This document shows, piece by piece, positions 1 through 5,155 of a stretch of DNA of 5,155 nt. Below the pieces are notes generated by a model that worked only from the letters and a program-made list of their open reading frames with translations, had not been told where the DNA came from and ran no database searches. The stretch covers positions 1 to 5,155 of the forward strand of contig CAMQRG010000141.1 of NCBI GenBank assembly GCA_947036475.1, given 5' to 3'. Numbering within the stretch: the stretch's first letter is position 1; every line of letters starts with the position of its first letter. The DNA is from an uncultured Clostridia bacterium. GTDB lineage: Bacteria; Bacillota; Clostridia; Lachnospirales; Anaerotignaceae. Both the position numbers and the translations under genes were made by a program.

Positions 1-239
1 TTGAGGGGATACTTCTGACCATGACGCAAAGCCGGACGAAATTCTCTAAAGAAATCGGGGAACTTCTGCGGGAGACCTATGGCGGAAATATCCATATTTT
101 CCAGTCAGAAATCCCCTTCTCCATCAAGGGTGCGGAAATGAGTGCATACGGCAAGAGTATTTTTACATTTGAACCGAAGGGCAAGGTTGCGGCGGCTTAT
201 GAAAATTTCACGAGGGAGGTCATAAGGAATGAAACATAA
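1..239 (+). CDS. parA: ParA/Soj-family partition ATPase, C-terminal fragment (5' end outside window)
   Basis: This is the last 79 or so residues of a ParA (Soj/MinD-type) chromosome or plasmid partition ATPase. The frame is open from the first bases: the codons at 3-20 read E-G-I-L-L-T, followed by M-T-Q-S-R-T-K. That matches the conserved ParA segment 'GILLTM.D.RT..', which lies well inside the family's usual ~250-270 residues, so the ATG at 21 is an internal Met and not the start. Further typical ParA C-terminal features follow: a 'RETYGG' stretch, 'IPFSIKGAEMSAYGKSIF' (family form: IP.S...EA...GKSI) and 'GKVAAAYENFTREV'. The Walker A and B motifs would lie upstream and are not visible. ParA normally binds ATP and non-specific DNA and works with ParB to segregate replicons. 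The stop (237-239) overlaps the parB start by 11 nt, which indicates one operon with translational coupling. Confidence 0.9.
   Translation, partial: EGILLTMTQSRTKFSKEIGELLRETYGGNIHIFQSEIPFSIKGAEMSAYGKSIFTFEPKGKVAAAYENFTREVIRNET
214..220 (+). promoter_or_regulatory. Ribosome binding site of parB, inside the end of parA
   Basis: GGGAGGT lies 8 nt before the ATG at 229. This strong Shine-Dalgarno sequence within the parA reading frame supports 229 as the parB start, and therefore the 11-nt parA/parB overlap. Confidence 0.75.
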
Positions 240-1149
240 TGGGGAATCCCTGAAACTGGCTTCCTACGAAGATCTTTTCAAAAACGAAGAAACACGTCAG
301 GAAGAACAGCAGGAACGGGTACAGATGATTGCAATAGCAGAAATGGACGATTTCCCAAACCATCCATTCCATGTCTGCAATGATGAAAAAATGCAGGATA
401 CCATAGAAAGCATACAGGCAAATGGCGTACTCGTTCCGGCAATCGTCCGGCCGAAGGAAAACGGGCGGTATGAAATCGTATCAGGGCATCGGCGGCGGTA
501 TGCCTGCACAGCGGCGGGCATTGCAGAAATGCCGGCAATCATCAGGGAAATGACGGACGATGAAGCCATCATCATCATGGTTGACAGCAACCTGCAAAGG
601 GAAACGATATTGCCGTCAGAAAAGGCGTTTGCTTATAAAATGAAGCTGGACGCGATGAAGCGACAAGGAAAAAGAACGGATTTAACTTCCGCCCAACTTG
701 GGCGGAAGTTAGGAGGCAAAGAATCAAGAGAAATTCTAGCTGAGCAGGTTGGAGAAAGCCGAAATCAAATTGCGCGCTTCATCCGTCTAACGGAACTGAT
801 CCCTGACATTCTGGAGATGGTTGACGAAAAAGAAATTTCCTTCAATGCCGGAGTTGAGGTGTCCTATCTGAAAAAGGAGGAGCAACAGCAGTTAGTGGAA
901 GTCATGGAGTATGGCGAGTGCGTCCCCTCCCTCAGCCAGGCGCAAAGGCTGAAAAAAGCCAGCGCGGAAAACCGGCTGACAAAGGAAGTCATTGCCGAGA
1001 TTATGAGCGAGGACAGGGCAGCCGACATCAAGCTGACGCTTGGCGGCAGCAAGATTAAGAGATACTTTCCAAGGGATTACACTCCAAAGCAAATGGAACA
1101 GGTTATCTTAAATTTGCTGGAGCATTGGAGCAAAGAAAAACAGAGATGA
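229..1149 (+). CDS. parB: ParB/Spo0J-like partition protein
   Basis: This 306-residue protein is a ParB-family DNA-binding partner of the preceding ParA. After a charged N-terminal segment (1-35), the ParB N-terminal CTP-binding/nuclease-like domain runs from about 40 to 125. It contains 'IESIQANGVLVPAIVRP' (59-75), 'YEIVSGHRRRYA' (81-92, the conserved G.RR..A box) and 'NLQRE' (121-125, the C3-type box). 'LPSEKAFAYKMKLDAM' (128-143) and a helix-turn-helix region (about 166-190, 'AEQVGESRNQIARFIRLTEL') form the central DNA-binding domain. The C-terminal third is less conserved and may dimerise. The length is usual for the family. ParB proteins load onto parS sites and slide as CTP-dependent clamps; whether this one keeps that activity is inference. 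The bases encoding residues 152-161 form a near-perfect palindrome, annotated separately. Adjacent parA and a surface-protein module downstream fit carriage on an ICE or plasmid. Confidence 0.93.
   Translation: MKHNGESLKLASYEDLFKNEETRQEEQQERVQMIAIAEMDDFPNHPFHVCNDEKMQDTIESIQANGVLVPAIVRPKENGRYEIVSGHRRRYACTAAGIAEMPAIIREMTDDEAIIIMVDSNLQRETILPSEKAFAYKMKLDAMKRQGKRTDLTSAQLGRKLGGKESREILAEQVGESRNQIARFIRLTELIPDILEMVDEKEISFNAGVEVSYLKKEEQQQLVEVMEYGECVPSLSQAQRLKKASAENRLTKEVIAEIMSEDRAADIKLTLGGSKIKRYFPRDYTPKQMEQVILNLLEHWSKEKQR
683..711. repeat. 29-nt near-perfect palindrome inside parB
   Basis: The left arm taacttccgcccaa (683-696) is exactly complementary to the right arm ttgggcggaagtta (698-711), with only the C at 697 unpaired. 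It lies in the parB coding region between the CTP-binding box and the helix-turn-helix. The arms would form a cruciform in DNA or a 14-bp hairpin in mRNA, although a one-base loop forces the innermost pairs open. An AGGAGG sequence (711-716) follows directly, with no start codon at a usable distance. There is no T-tract, so it is not a standard terminator. Possible roles are a binding site for ParB or another dimeric protein, an mRNA structure, or chance under codon constraint. Confidence 0.8.
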
Positions 1150-1196
1150 ACCGGCACAGCAGAAGGGAGGTGATGCCGCCACACAAAATTTCGTAA
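1146..1196 (+). CDS. Possible 16-residue ORF overlapping the parB stop
   Basis: An ATG at 1146 overlaps the parB TGA (an ATGA arrangement) and opens a frame encoding MNRHSRREVMPPHKIS, which ends at TAA 1194-1196. Overlap with the parB stop would allow coupled reinitiation, and a second in-frame ATG at 1173 sits directly behind a GGGAGGTG sequence. I recognise no family. It is very short and basic, and nothing besides the stop/start overlap supports translation. It may be a leader peptide, a relic of a lost gene, or nothing. Confidence 0.15.
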   Translation: MNRHSRREVMPPHKIS

Positions 1197-1252
1197 GGAA
1201 AGGAGGACAAAAAGCAGACACAAAACAAACCGAGAAAGGAGGAACACAAGCT
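1163..1252 (+). repeat. Three Shine-Dalgarno-like motifs at an exact 36-nt period
   Basis: GGAGG occurs at 1166-1170, 1202-1206 and 1238-1242, exactly 36 nt apart. Each is preceded by A/G-rich bases and followed by an acacaa-like stretch, so the region looks like a degenerate tandem repeat of 36 nt, the third copy running into the sortase start. In the sortase frame the units would read KGGDAATQNFVR, KGGQKADTKQTE and KGGTQA. That frame has no ATG, GTG or TTG between a TAA at 1109-1111 and the ATG at 1253, so it is not an N-terminal extension. Only the third motif (AAAGGAGG 1235-1242, 10 nt before the ATG) serves a recognised gene. The second motif has no start codon near it. Confidence 0.55.
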
Positions 1253-2152
1253 ATGAAAAAAGCACTTGCAATGGCAATGGTATTTCTGCTGAGCCTGAGC
1301 ATTGGGACTACGGCATATGCCAACAACGGTCAGGGTATGGGTTACGGCCGTGAGGATACTGTGAATATCAACGATTACAGCACTGATAACTGGGACAGGT
1401 TTTCATTCAACTACCAGTTCGCGAGCGGCATGGAAACGAAGGACGATTTCGGCAAGCCCACGCCAACGGACGAACCCGCAAGGAGCCCGCAGCTGGAAAA
1501 TGTCCGGCGGAACAAGGATGCGGCTTACCTGCCGCCTGCTTATGGCGTATTCAGCGGGAACATCCCGACCGAGCGGAGCAGCCTTTACCACGACAACGAA
1601 ACATCCACATATGCGTCCAACGTAACGAACACAAGCATTGATTACAACAGCATTCCGGACAGTACAAGCAGTATGGGCGGCACAGGCAGTGCGGGAGGGA
1701 CGCTCCCCTCCACATCGCTGATACAGGGCAGCAACAGCAGTGAGCGGAACACCGAGGCAAGGTATTATGACGATGGCAGTATCGGGACAATCAAAATTCC
1801 GGAGCTTGACCTGAAAGTCACCGTTTATGAGGGTGAAACGAATGAGAACATGAAAAAAGGCGTCGGGCATTTCACGTTTACAAGCGCGTGGGACGGGAAT
1901 GTTTGCGTCGCGGGCCACAACAGAGGTTCGTCAGCTCATCTGAATGGCATCTGGAAACTGCAAAATGGTGATGAAATCATTTACACGACGAAATACGGCA
2001 AACGTACCTATGAGGTCTATTCCATCGAAAAGATTTCCGACACAGATTATTCTTTGCTGAGCTGGAGCGACCGCAATATGATCACACTGATTACCTGTGT
2101 GGAAAATATTTCCGGGCAGAGATGGGCGGTACAGGCGGCAGAGAAGAAATAA
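1253..2152 (+). CDS. Sortase (probable class D) with signal peptide and long linker
   Basis: This 299-residue secreted transpeptidase resembles class D-type sortases, which cleave sorting signals of surface proteins and join them to the cell wall or to pilin subunits. Residues 1-23 form a signal peptide or membrane anchor (MKK, a hydrophobic core, then AYA before NN). Residues 24-172 are a Ser/Thr/Asn/Gly-rich region of no recognised fold. The catalytic barrel spans about 175-299: 'IGTIKIPELDLKVTVYEG', then 'AGHNRG' with His222, 'TLITCV' with Cys282, and Arg290 in 'GQRWAVQA'. His, Cys and Arg are all present, so it should be active. No C-terminal membrane segment is seen, so attachment depends on the N terminus. 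AAAGGAGG at 1235-1242 and the lack of any other start codon fix the start. The adhesin downstream is the obvious candidate substrate, but its sorting signal lies beyond the contig end. The class assignment is less certain than the family. Confidence 0.92.
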   Translation: MKKALAMAMVFLLSLSIGTTAYANNGQGMGYGREDTVNINDYSTDNWDRFSFNYQFASGMETKDDFGKPTPTDEPARSPQLENVRRNKDAAYLPPAYGVFSGNIPTERSSLYHDNETSTYASNVTNTSIDYNSIPDSTSSMGGTGSAGGTLPSTSLIQGSNSSERNTEARYYDDGSIGTIKIPELDLKVTVYEGETNENMKKGVGHFTFTSAWDGNVCVAGHNRGSSAHLNGIWKLQNGDEIIYTTKYGKRTYEVYSIEKISDTDYSLLSWSDRNMITLITCVENISGQRWAVQAAEKK

Positions 2153-2173
2153 ACCGAATTTGACAGCAGGGGC

Positions 2174-2206
2174 TTGGCTGCACGAAAAGAGAGCCTATGA
2201 TATAAT
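2174..2206 (+). promoter_or_regulatory. Predicted sigma-A promoter with extended -10 for the CHAP gene
   Basis: TATAAT at 2201-2206 is a perfect -10 box, preceded by TG one base upstream (TGA-TATAAT, 2198-2206), the extended -10 form that can work with a poor -35. An overlapping alternative is TATGAT at 2196-2201, 16 nt downstream of TTGGCT (2174-2179, four of six -35 bases). Transcription would start near 2213, just before the AGGAGG at 2215-2220, giving a very short leader. It lies wholly between the sortase stop and the CHAP start, so the CHAP gene can probably be transcribed independently of parAB and the sortase. Confidence 0.6.
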
Positions 2207-2214
2207 AGCAGGGT

Positions 2215-2220
2215 AGGAGG
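2215..2220 (+). promoter_or_regulatory. Ribosome binding site of the CHAP gene
   Basis: A perfect AGGAGG lies 11 nt before the ATG at 2232 and decides that start. If the promoter at 2174-2206 is used, this site sits within a few bases of the transcript's 5' end. Confidence 0.7.
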
Positions 2221-2231
2221 AAGGCGGTTTT

Positions 2232-3050
2232 ATGAAAAAGAGATTTTTTATTCCGATGGCACTGGTAATGAGCATGATGGTGACAATGCCTGCATTTGCG
2301 CAGCATATCTTCATCGGGGATACGGAAACAGTGATCTCCTGCGATGAAAATGGGAACAAGGTCATTACACTGATTTTCGACCCTGCAAAAACGCCCGATT
2401 ACATGAAGCCGGACAGCCCGAATTACTGGCGCAAGGCGGAACAGGCGCAGATGGAGCAAAATACAGGCATTGCGTCATTCCCGCAGGCAGGACAGGCCAC
2501 AGGCTTTGCGGCACAGCCGGAAGAAATACCATTCCAGCCAATTCCCCCGCTGACAGAAGCCCCGGAGGTTGGGGCGGTGCTGGCAAACATCCAGCAGGAG
2601 GACGAAAACGGGATAATGCAGTTTACAGAAGCGTATCGCGGCGCAGACGGGCAATGCACATGGTATGCGAGGGGACGTTTCCGTGAAGTGCATGGGATCA
2701 CCCTTCCCTATATGGGCAATGCAAAAGTCTGGGCAGACAAAGCAGAGGTATATCCGGAGATTGTTGTCATAAGGGATTTATCAGAAGTACCGGAACAGGC
2801 AGCTGCCGTATTCCAGCCAACGGGCAAATTTAAGGACTGGCCCGGGCACGTCCGCTTTGTTGAGTATGTGGAACGTGACAGGAACGGAAATCCACAGACG
2901 GTATATTACACAGATGCCAATGGGGCAGACGATCCGGAAAAAGACGCATATACGCCCGGATATGATGGCTCTGTAAAGGCAGTAAGTTATGAGGATTTTT
3001 TAGAGCCCTATGGCTCCAGACTGGTCGGGTATATCCTGCCACAAAAATAA
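2232..3050 (+). CDS. Secreted CHAP-domain protein, probable peptidoglycan amidase/endopeptidase
   Basis: This 272-residue exported protein has a C-terminal CHAP (Cys, His amidohydrolase/peptidase) domain. Residues 1-23 are a signal peptide ending AFA before QH. Residues 24-130 are an unassigned region with a Pro/Gln-rich stretch (about 84-112). The CHAP domain starts at 'GADGQCTWYARGR' (137-149), with Cys142 as the predicted nucleophile in the typical GQCTWY box. It continues with 'NAKVWADKA' (163-171) and 'WPGHVRFVEYVE' (203-214), with His206 as the predicted general base. Asp228/Asn230 in 'YYTDANG' are candidates for the third polar residue. CHAP enzymes cut peptide cross-bridges or the amide linking glycan and stem peptide. 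On conjugative elements they typically open the wall for the transfer apparatus. It lacks the SH3b or LysM wall-binding domains often fused to phage CHAP endolysins, which fits a local rather than a lytic role. It has its own promoter and ends at a terminator-like hairpin. Confidence 0.85.
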   Translation: MKKRFFIPMALVMSMMVTMPAFAQHIFIGDTETVISCDENGNKVITLIFDPAKTPDYMKPDSPNYWRKAEQAQMEQNTGIASFPQAGQATGFAAQPEEIPFQPIPPLTEAPEVGAVLANIQQEDENGIMQFTEAYRGADGQCTWYARGRFREVHGITLPYMGNAKVWADKAEVYPEIVVIRDLSEVPEQAAAVFQPTGKFKDWPGHVRFVEYVERDRNGNPQTVYYTDANGADDPEKDAYTPGYDGSVKAVSYEDFLEPYGSRLVGYILPQK

Positions 3051-3072
3051 ACAACAAATATATTTACGAGGG

Positions 3073-3111
3073 AAAAGGCTTTGTGATAAAAACACGGAGC
3101 CTTTTTCTATT
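3073..3111 (+). terminator. Rho-independent terminator / possible attenuator between CHAP gene and adhesin
   Basis: aaaaggctttgtg (3073-3085) pairs with cacggagcctttt (3093-3105) over 13 bp, including two adjacent U-G wobbles, with a 7-nt loop (ataaaaa). A T-rich tail follows (3102-3111, tttttctatt). The hairpin starts 22 nt after the CHAP stop. Its tail ends 2 nt before the AAAGGAG of the next gene, leaving no space for a promoter between terminator and adhesin. It therefore either ends most CHAP transcripts with read-through into the adhesin, or is conditional. Confidence 0.8.
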
Positions 3112-3113
3112 GG

Positions 3114-3120
3114 AAAGGAG
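3114..3120 (+). promoter_or_regulatory. Ribosome binding site of the adhesin
   Basis: AAAGGAG lies 8 nt before the ATG at 3129. Together with the signal peptide that begins at that ATG, it fixes the start. Confidence 0.75.
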
Positions 3121-3128
3121 CTGAAAGA

Positions 3129-5110
3129 ATGTCAGCATGGAGAAAATTAACGTCTACATTTCTGGCGGCAGTTATGCTGCTGTCAACAGGCGTGCAGGCA
3201 TTTGCAGGCACGTCTTTAGACAATGCCCTGAACAAAGTAAATTTATATACGAAAGGCAGCCAGGGTGCGCAGCTTTTGACATGGAAGGGCGTAGTTGACC
3301 CACACAATTTCGCAGCGACCATCATCATATACCGCGCAGAGGACGGGAAGGAGTATCCCGCCTACTGCGCGAACCCCAATAAGCCAGGCGTGGAAAACCT
3401 TGCGGGGAAAAGCTATGACGTGGACGCAGACCAGAAGGACACAGACCCAGCGGTCTGGGGTGTTATCACGAACGGCTATCCTTACAAAACGCCGCAGGAA
3501 TTGGGCGTCAACACAGAATATGAGGCATATTATGCAACGAAAATGGCTGTTTGGGCAGTTGTTCATGATAATTACAGCAACCTGAATGACTGGAAAGCCA
3601 ACGGCAGCCAAAACGCCAAGGTTGAAAAAGCCATGAAGGATTTGGTTGCCAAAGGGCGCGCAAACCAGTATGTTTACAGGACTTGGCTCGCAATGAACCC
3701 CAAAAGTCCGAAAGCGGAGCCTGACAGCAAGGACAGTAATTATCTTTCTCAGGAATATACGTTGGAGTGCAATGTCGATATTAGAAGCTATCGTGTAGTC
3801 ATTGACGGGGATGTTCCGGCAGGCGCGAAGGTCACGGACGCGAACAACAATGAAAAAGATACGTTCGATGGCTCTGAAAAAACATTCAAGGTATTAATCC
3901 CTGCTGAGTCTGCGGGAAATGGCGGCTCGTTCCGTGTGCTCGTGAAGGGCAAGCTGGAAAACAAGGCTGTGCTGTTTGGAAAATCCCATGCCAACAAGCA
4001 GGACTATTATGTTGCGCCCCTGCCCTCTTATAACGGCGATTCATGGGTAGATTTGGTTTATGGTGAAAAGGGAACAGATCCGAACCCAGATACACCAGGC
4101 CAGCCAGGAACGCCGGATAATCCCGACACGCCTAATACGCCAACCCCCAGCACTGATTTGCAGATTTTGAAGGTGGACAAAGGCACGCAGAAGGGGCTTG
4201 CTGGGGCTGTGTTCAAGGTCGATGTGGACGCTACAACAATTGGACATTATGTTACTGACGGAAGCGGACAGGTTACGATTCAGAATGTTTCCGGTACGGT
4301 ATCCGTGACAGAAGAAGTGCCGCCGGAGGGCTATGTTCTGGACGAAAATAACCATAAGGACATCGAAATCACAGACGCGAAGCCAATCGTTATCACGTTT
4401 GCAAATGAAGAAATGGCAGAATTGGAGGTCACGAAAGTAGATCAGGACACAGGTGAAGCCCTTGCGGGCGCGACACTCCGCGTGGCTTATGATGGCGGGC
4501 ATGATTCCTTTGATGTGTATACAAACGCATCGGGCAAAGCCGTATTGAGTAATCTGAAAAGCGGCACATATACGGTTACGGAAATCATCGCGCCGGACGG
4601 GTACATACTGGACAAGACCTCACACAGCATTAAGTTAGAACCGGGGAAAAAGGCCACCATCAGCATCCCGAACCGCGCAAAGCCGGGGCTTGTGATTAAA
4701 AAGTACGATGAGGACACCGGCCTGCCGCTGGAAAATGCCGAATTTTCCGTTGCCAAAAAAGGCGGCAGCATCGTGCATGAGGGCATGACGGACAAGGCAG
4801 GGCAAATCAGGCTGGAGGGGCTTGACGAGGGCTGGTACACCATTACAGAACTTGCGCCGCCCAAAGGCTACCTGATTGCAACGGAAAGCAAGGACGTTTA
4901 TCTGGAACCCAACAAATGCGTCGAGGTGAAGTTTGATAACCGCCTGCGCCCTTCCCTGCAAATCATGAAAATTGACGCGCAGACAGGCGAAGCACTCTCT
5001 GGTGCGAAATTCAAGGTAACAAAAACAGAGGATAAGACCGTCAGTGAGTACGTGACGGACGATACAGGGACTATTTTAATCCATGACTTGGACGAAGCAG
5101 TATACACAGT
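3129..5110 (+). CDS. Large surface adhesin: thioester-like domain plus SpaA/CnaB repeats (3' truncated)
   Basis: At least 660 codons are open from ATG 3129 to the last genomic base, with no stop, so the protein is incomplete. Residues 1-26 are a signal peptide (hydrophobic core, AFA before GT). Residues about 30-190 resemble a Cys-Gln thioester adhesin domain: 'EYPAYCANP' carries the candidate Cys80, and 'YYATKMAVWAV' (134-144) matches the usual TQ.A.W box except that Lys138 replaces Gln. Residues 205-312 look like a beta-rich domain, 313-343 are a Pro/Thr/Asp linker, and from 344 on come SpaA/CnaB-type repeats, four visible. Such proteins are stalk-like, wall-anchored adhesins or pilins. An LPXTG-type signal would be expected after the missing repeats. 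Upstream sortase and CHAP genes support a role at the cell surface, perhaps mating-pair contact (inference). From 5111 on the reading frame continues only into adapter sequence, so residues after 660 are false. Confidence 0.88.
4158..5108 (+). repeat. Four SpaA/CnaB-type protein repeats (fourth cut by the contig end)
   Basis: Repeats of about 85 residues lie at protein positions 344-427, 432-516, 520-605 and 609-660+. Each begins with a K-containing strand (ILKVD, VTKVD, IKKYD, IMKID), followed by a 'G..L.GA.F.V' or similar stretch. The first three then continue to 'VTEE', 'VTEI' or 'ITEL' and 'P.GY', and close with a strand ending in Asn (ITFANEE, ISIPNR, VKFDNR). In CnaB folds the first-strand Lys bonds to a last-strand Asn/Asp with help from the Glu in the '.TE' box. 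The three complete repeats have all three residues (for example Lys348/Glu395/Asn426, Lys436/Glu485/Asn515), so intramolecular isopeptide bonds are plausible. The fourth breaks off at 'DEAVYT', just before its expected Glu. The repeats are similar at protein level but not near-identical in DNA. Confidence 0.85.
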
Positions 5111-5155
5111 CTGTCTCTTATACACATCTCCGAGCCCACGAGACGCTACGCTATC
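5111..5155. other. Sequencing adapter contamination (Nextera read 2 adapter + i7 index + start of P7)
   Basis: CTGTCTCTTATACACATCT (5111-5129) is the reverse complement of the Tn5 mosaic end used in Illumina Nextera libraries. 5130-5144 (ccgagcccacgagac) completes the read 2 adapter, 5145-5152 (gctacgct) equals a standard Nextera i7 index (N709 as I recall), and 5153-5155 (atc) begins the P7 sequence. The order and lengths fit adapter read-through exactly. These bases are synthetic and should be trimmed. They create the false protein tail containing LYTSPSPRD on the + strand and a false minus-strand ORF start reading MYKRQ. Confidence 0.97.

Noticed and set aside
21..239. ATG at 21 as the start of a separate 72-residue gene
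   Set aside because: The same frame is open upstream and encodes EGILLT, a conserved ParA segment, so the Met is internal.
1403..1918. Minus-strand 171-residue ORF
   Set aside because: It lies antisense to the sortase gene, whose family and catalytic motifs are clear. It has no ribosome binding site or recognisable domain.
2160..2165. Perfect TTGACA downstream of the sortase stop as the -35 box of the CHAP promoter
   Set aside because: It is 35 nt from TATAAT (2201-2206), twice the workable spacing, and nothing like a -10 box lies 16-18 nt downstream of it.
3295..3585. Plus-strand 96-residue ORF inside the adhesin
   Set aside because: It is out of frame with the adhesin, which is supported here by the thioester-like domain; the alternative frame shows only low-complexity Thr/Arg/Gln-rich protein.
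4041..4502. Minus-strand 153-residue ORF
   Set aside because: It is antisense to the linker and first repeats of the adhesin. Its composition is typical of a shadow frame, with no recognisable family.
4158..5108. Tandem DNA repeats or a CRISPR-like array in the adhesin
   Set aside because: Periodicity is at protein level (about 85 residues) with divergent DNA; there are no short identical repeats with spacers.
4898..5125. Minus-strand 75-residue ORF starting MYKRQ
   Set aside because: Its start codon lies in the adapter, and the rest is antisense to the adhesin repeats.

Overview
The window is a stretch of accessory DNA from a Gram-positive bacterium. It most likely comes from a gut-type Clostridia/Lachnospiraceae-like Firmicute and sits on an integrative conjugative element (ICE) or plasmid. 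The grounds are strong AGGAGG-type ribosome binding sites before every gene, a Gram-positive sortase and Cna/SpaA-type surface protein, and a ParA/ParB pair of the kind carried by such elements. No relaxase, integrase or coupling protein is visible, so the ICE assignment is inference. All genes are on the + strand.

Layout. (1) 1-239: the C-terminal end of a ParA ATPase, cut by the window start. (2) 229-1149: a complete ParB-like protein whose start overlaps the parA stop; it contains a 29-nt near-perfect palindrome at 683-711. (3) 1150-1252: a short spacer with three Shine-Dalgarno-like GGAGG motifs exactly 36 nt apart. (4) 1253-2152: a secreted or membrane-tethered sortase, probably class D. 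(5) 2153-2231: an intergenic promoter with a perfect extended -10. (6) 2232-3050: a secreted CHAP-domain protein, probably a peptidoglycan hydrolase. (7) 3073-3111: a rho-independent terminator or attenuator hairpin almost touching the next ribosome binding site. (8) 3129 to the end of real sequence: a large secreted adhesin with a thioester-like N-terminal domain, a Pro/Thr linker and at least four SpaA/CnaB repeats. It is the largest gene of the window, and it has no stop because the contig ends inside it.

The last 45 bases (5111-5155) are not biological. They match the Illumina Nextera (Tn5 mosaic end / read 2) adapter, followed by an 8-base i7 index and the first bases of P7. True sequence ends at about 5110, and anything translated across that point (including a minus-strand ORF beginning MYKRQ) is an artefact.

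Working model (inference): ParA/ParB stabilise the element. The sortase, CHAP hydrolase and adhesin form a cell-surface module in which the adhesin promotes contact, the sortase anchors it (or related proteins), and the CHAP enzyme locally opens peptidoglycan for the conjugation channel. Each component belongs to a known family. The points that most merit checking are the palindrome in parB, the Lys at the position where thioester domains usually have Gln, and the hairpin controlling the adhesin.
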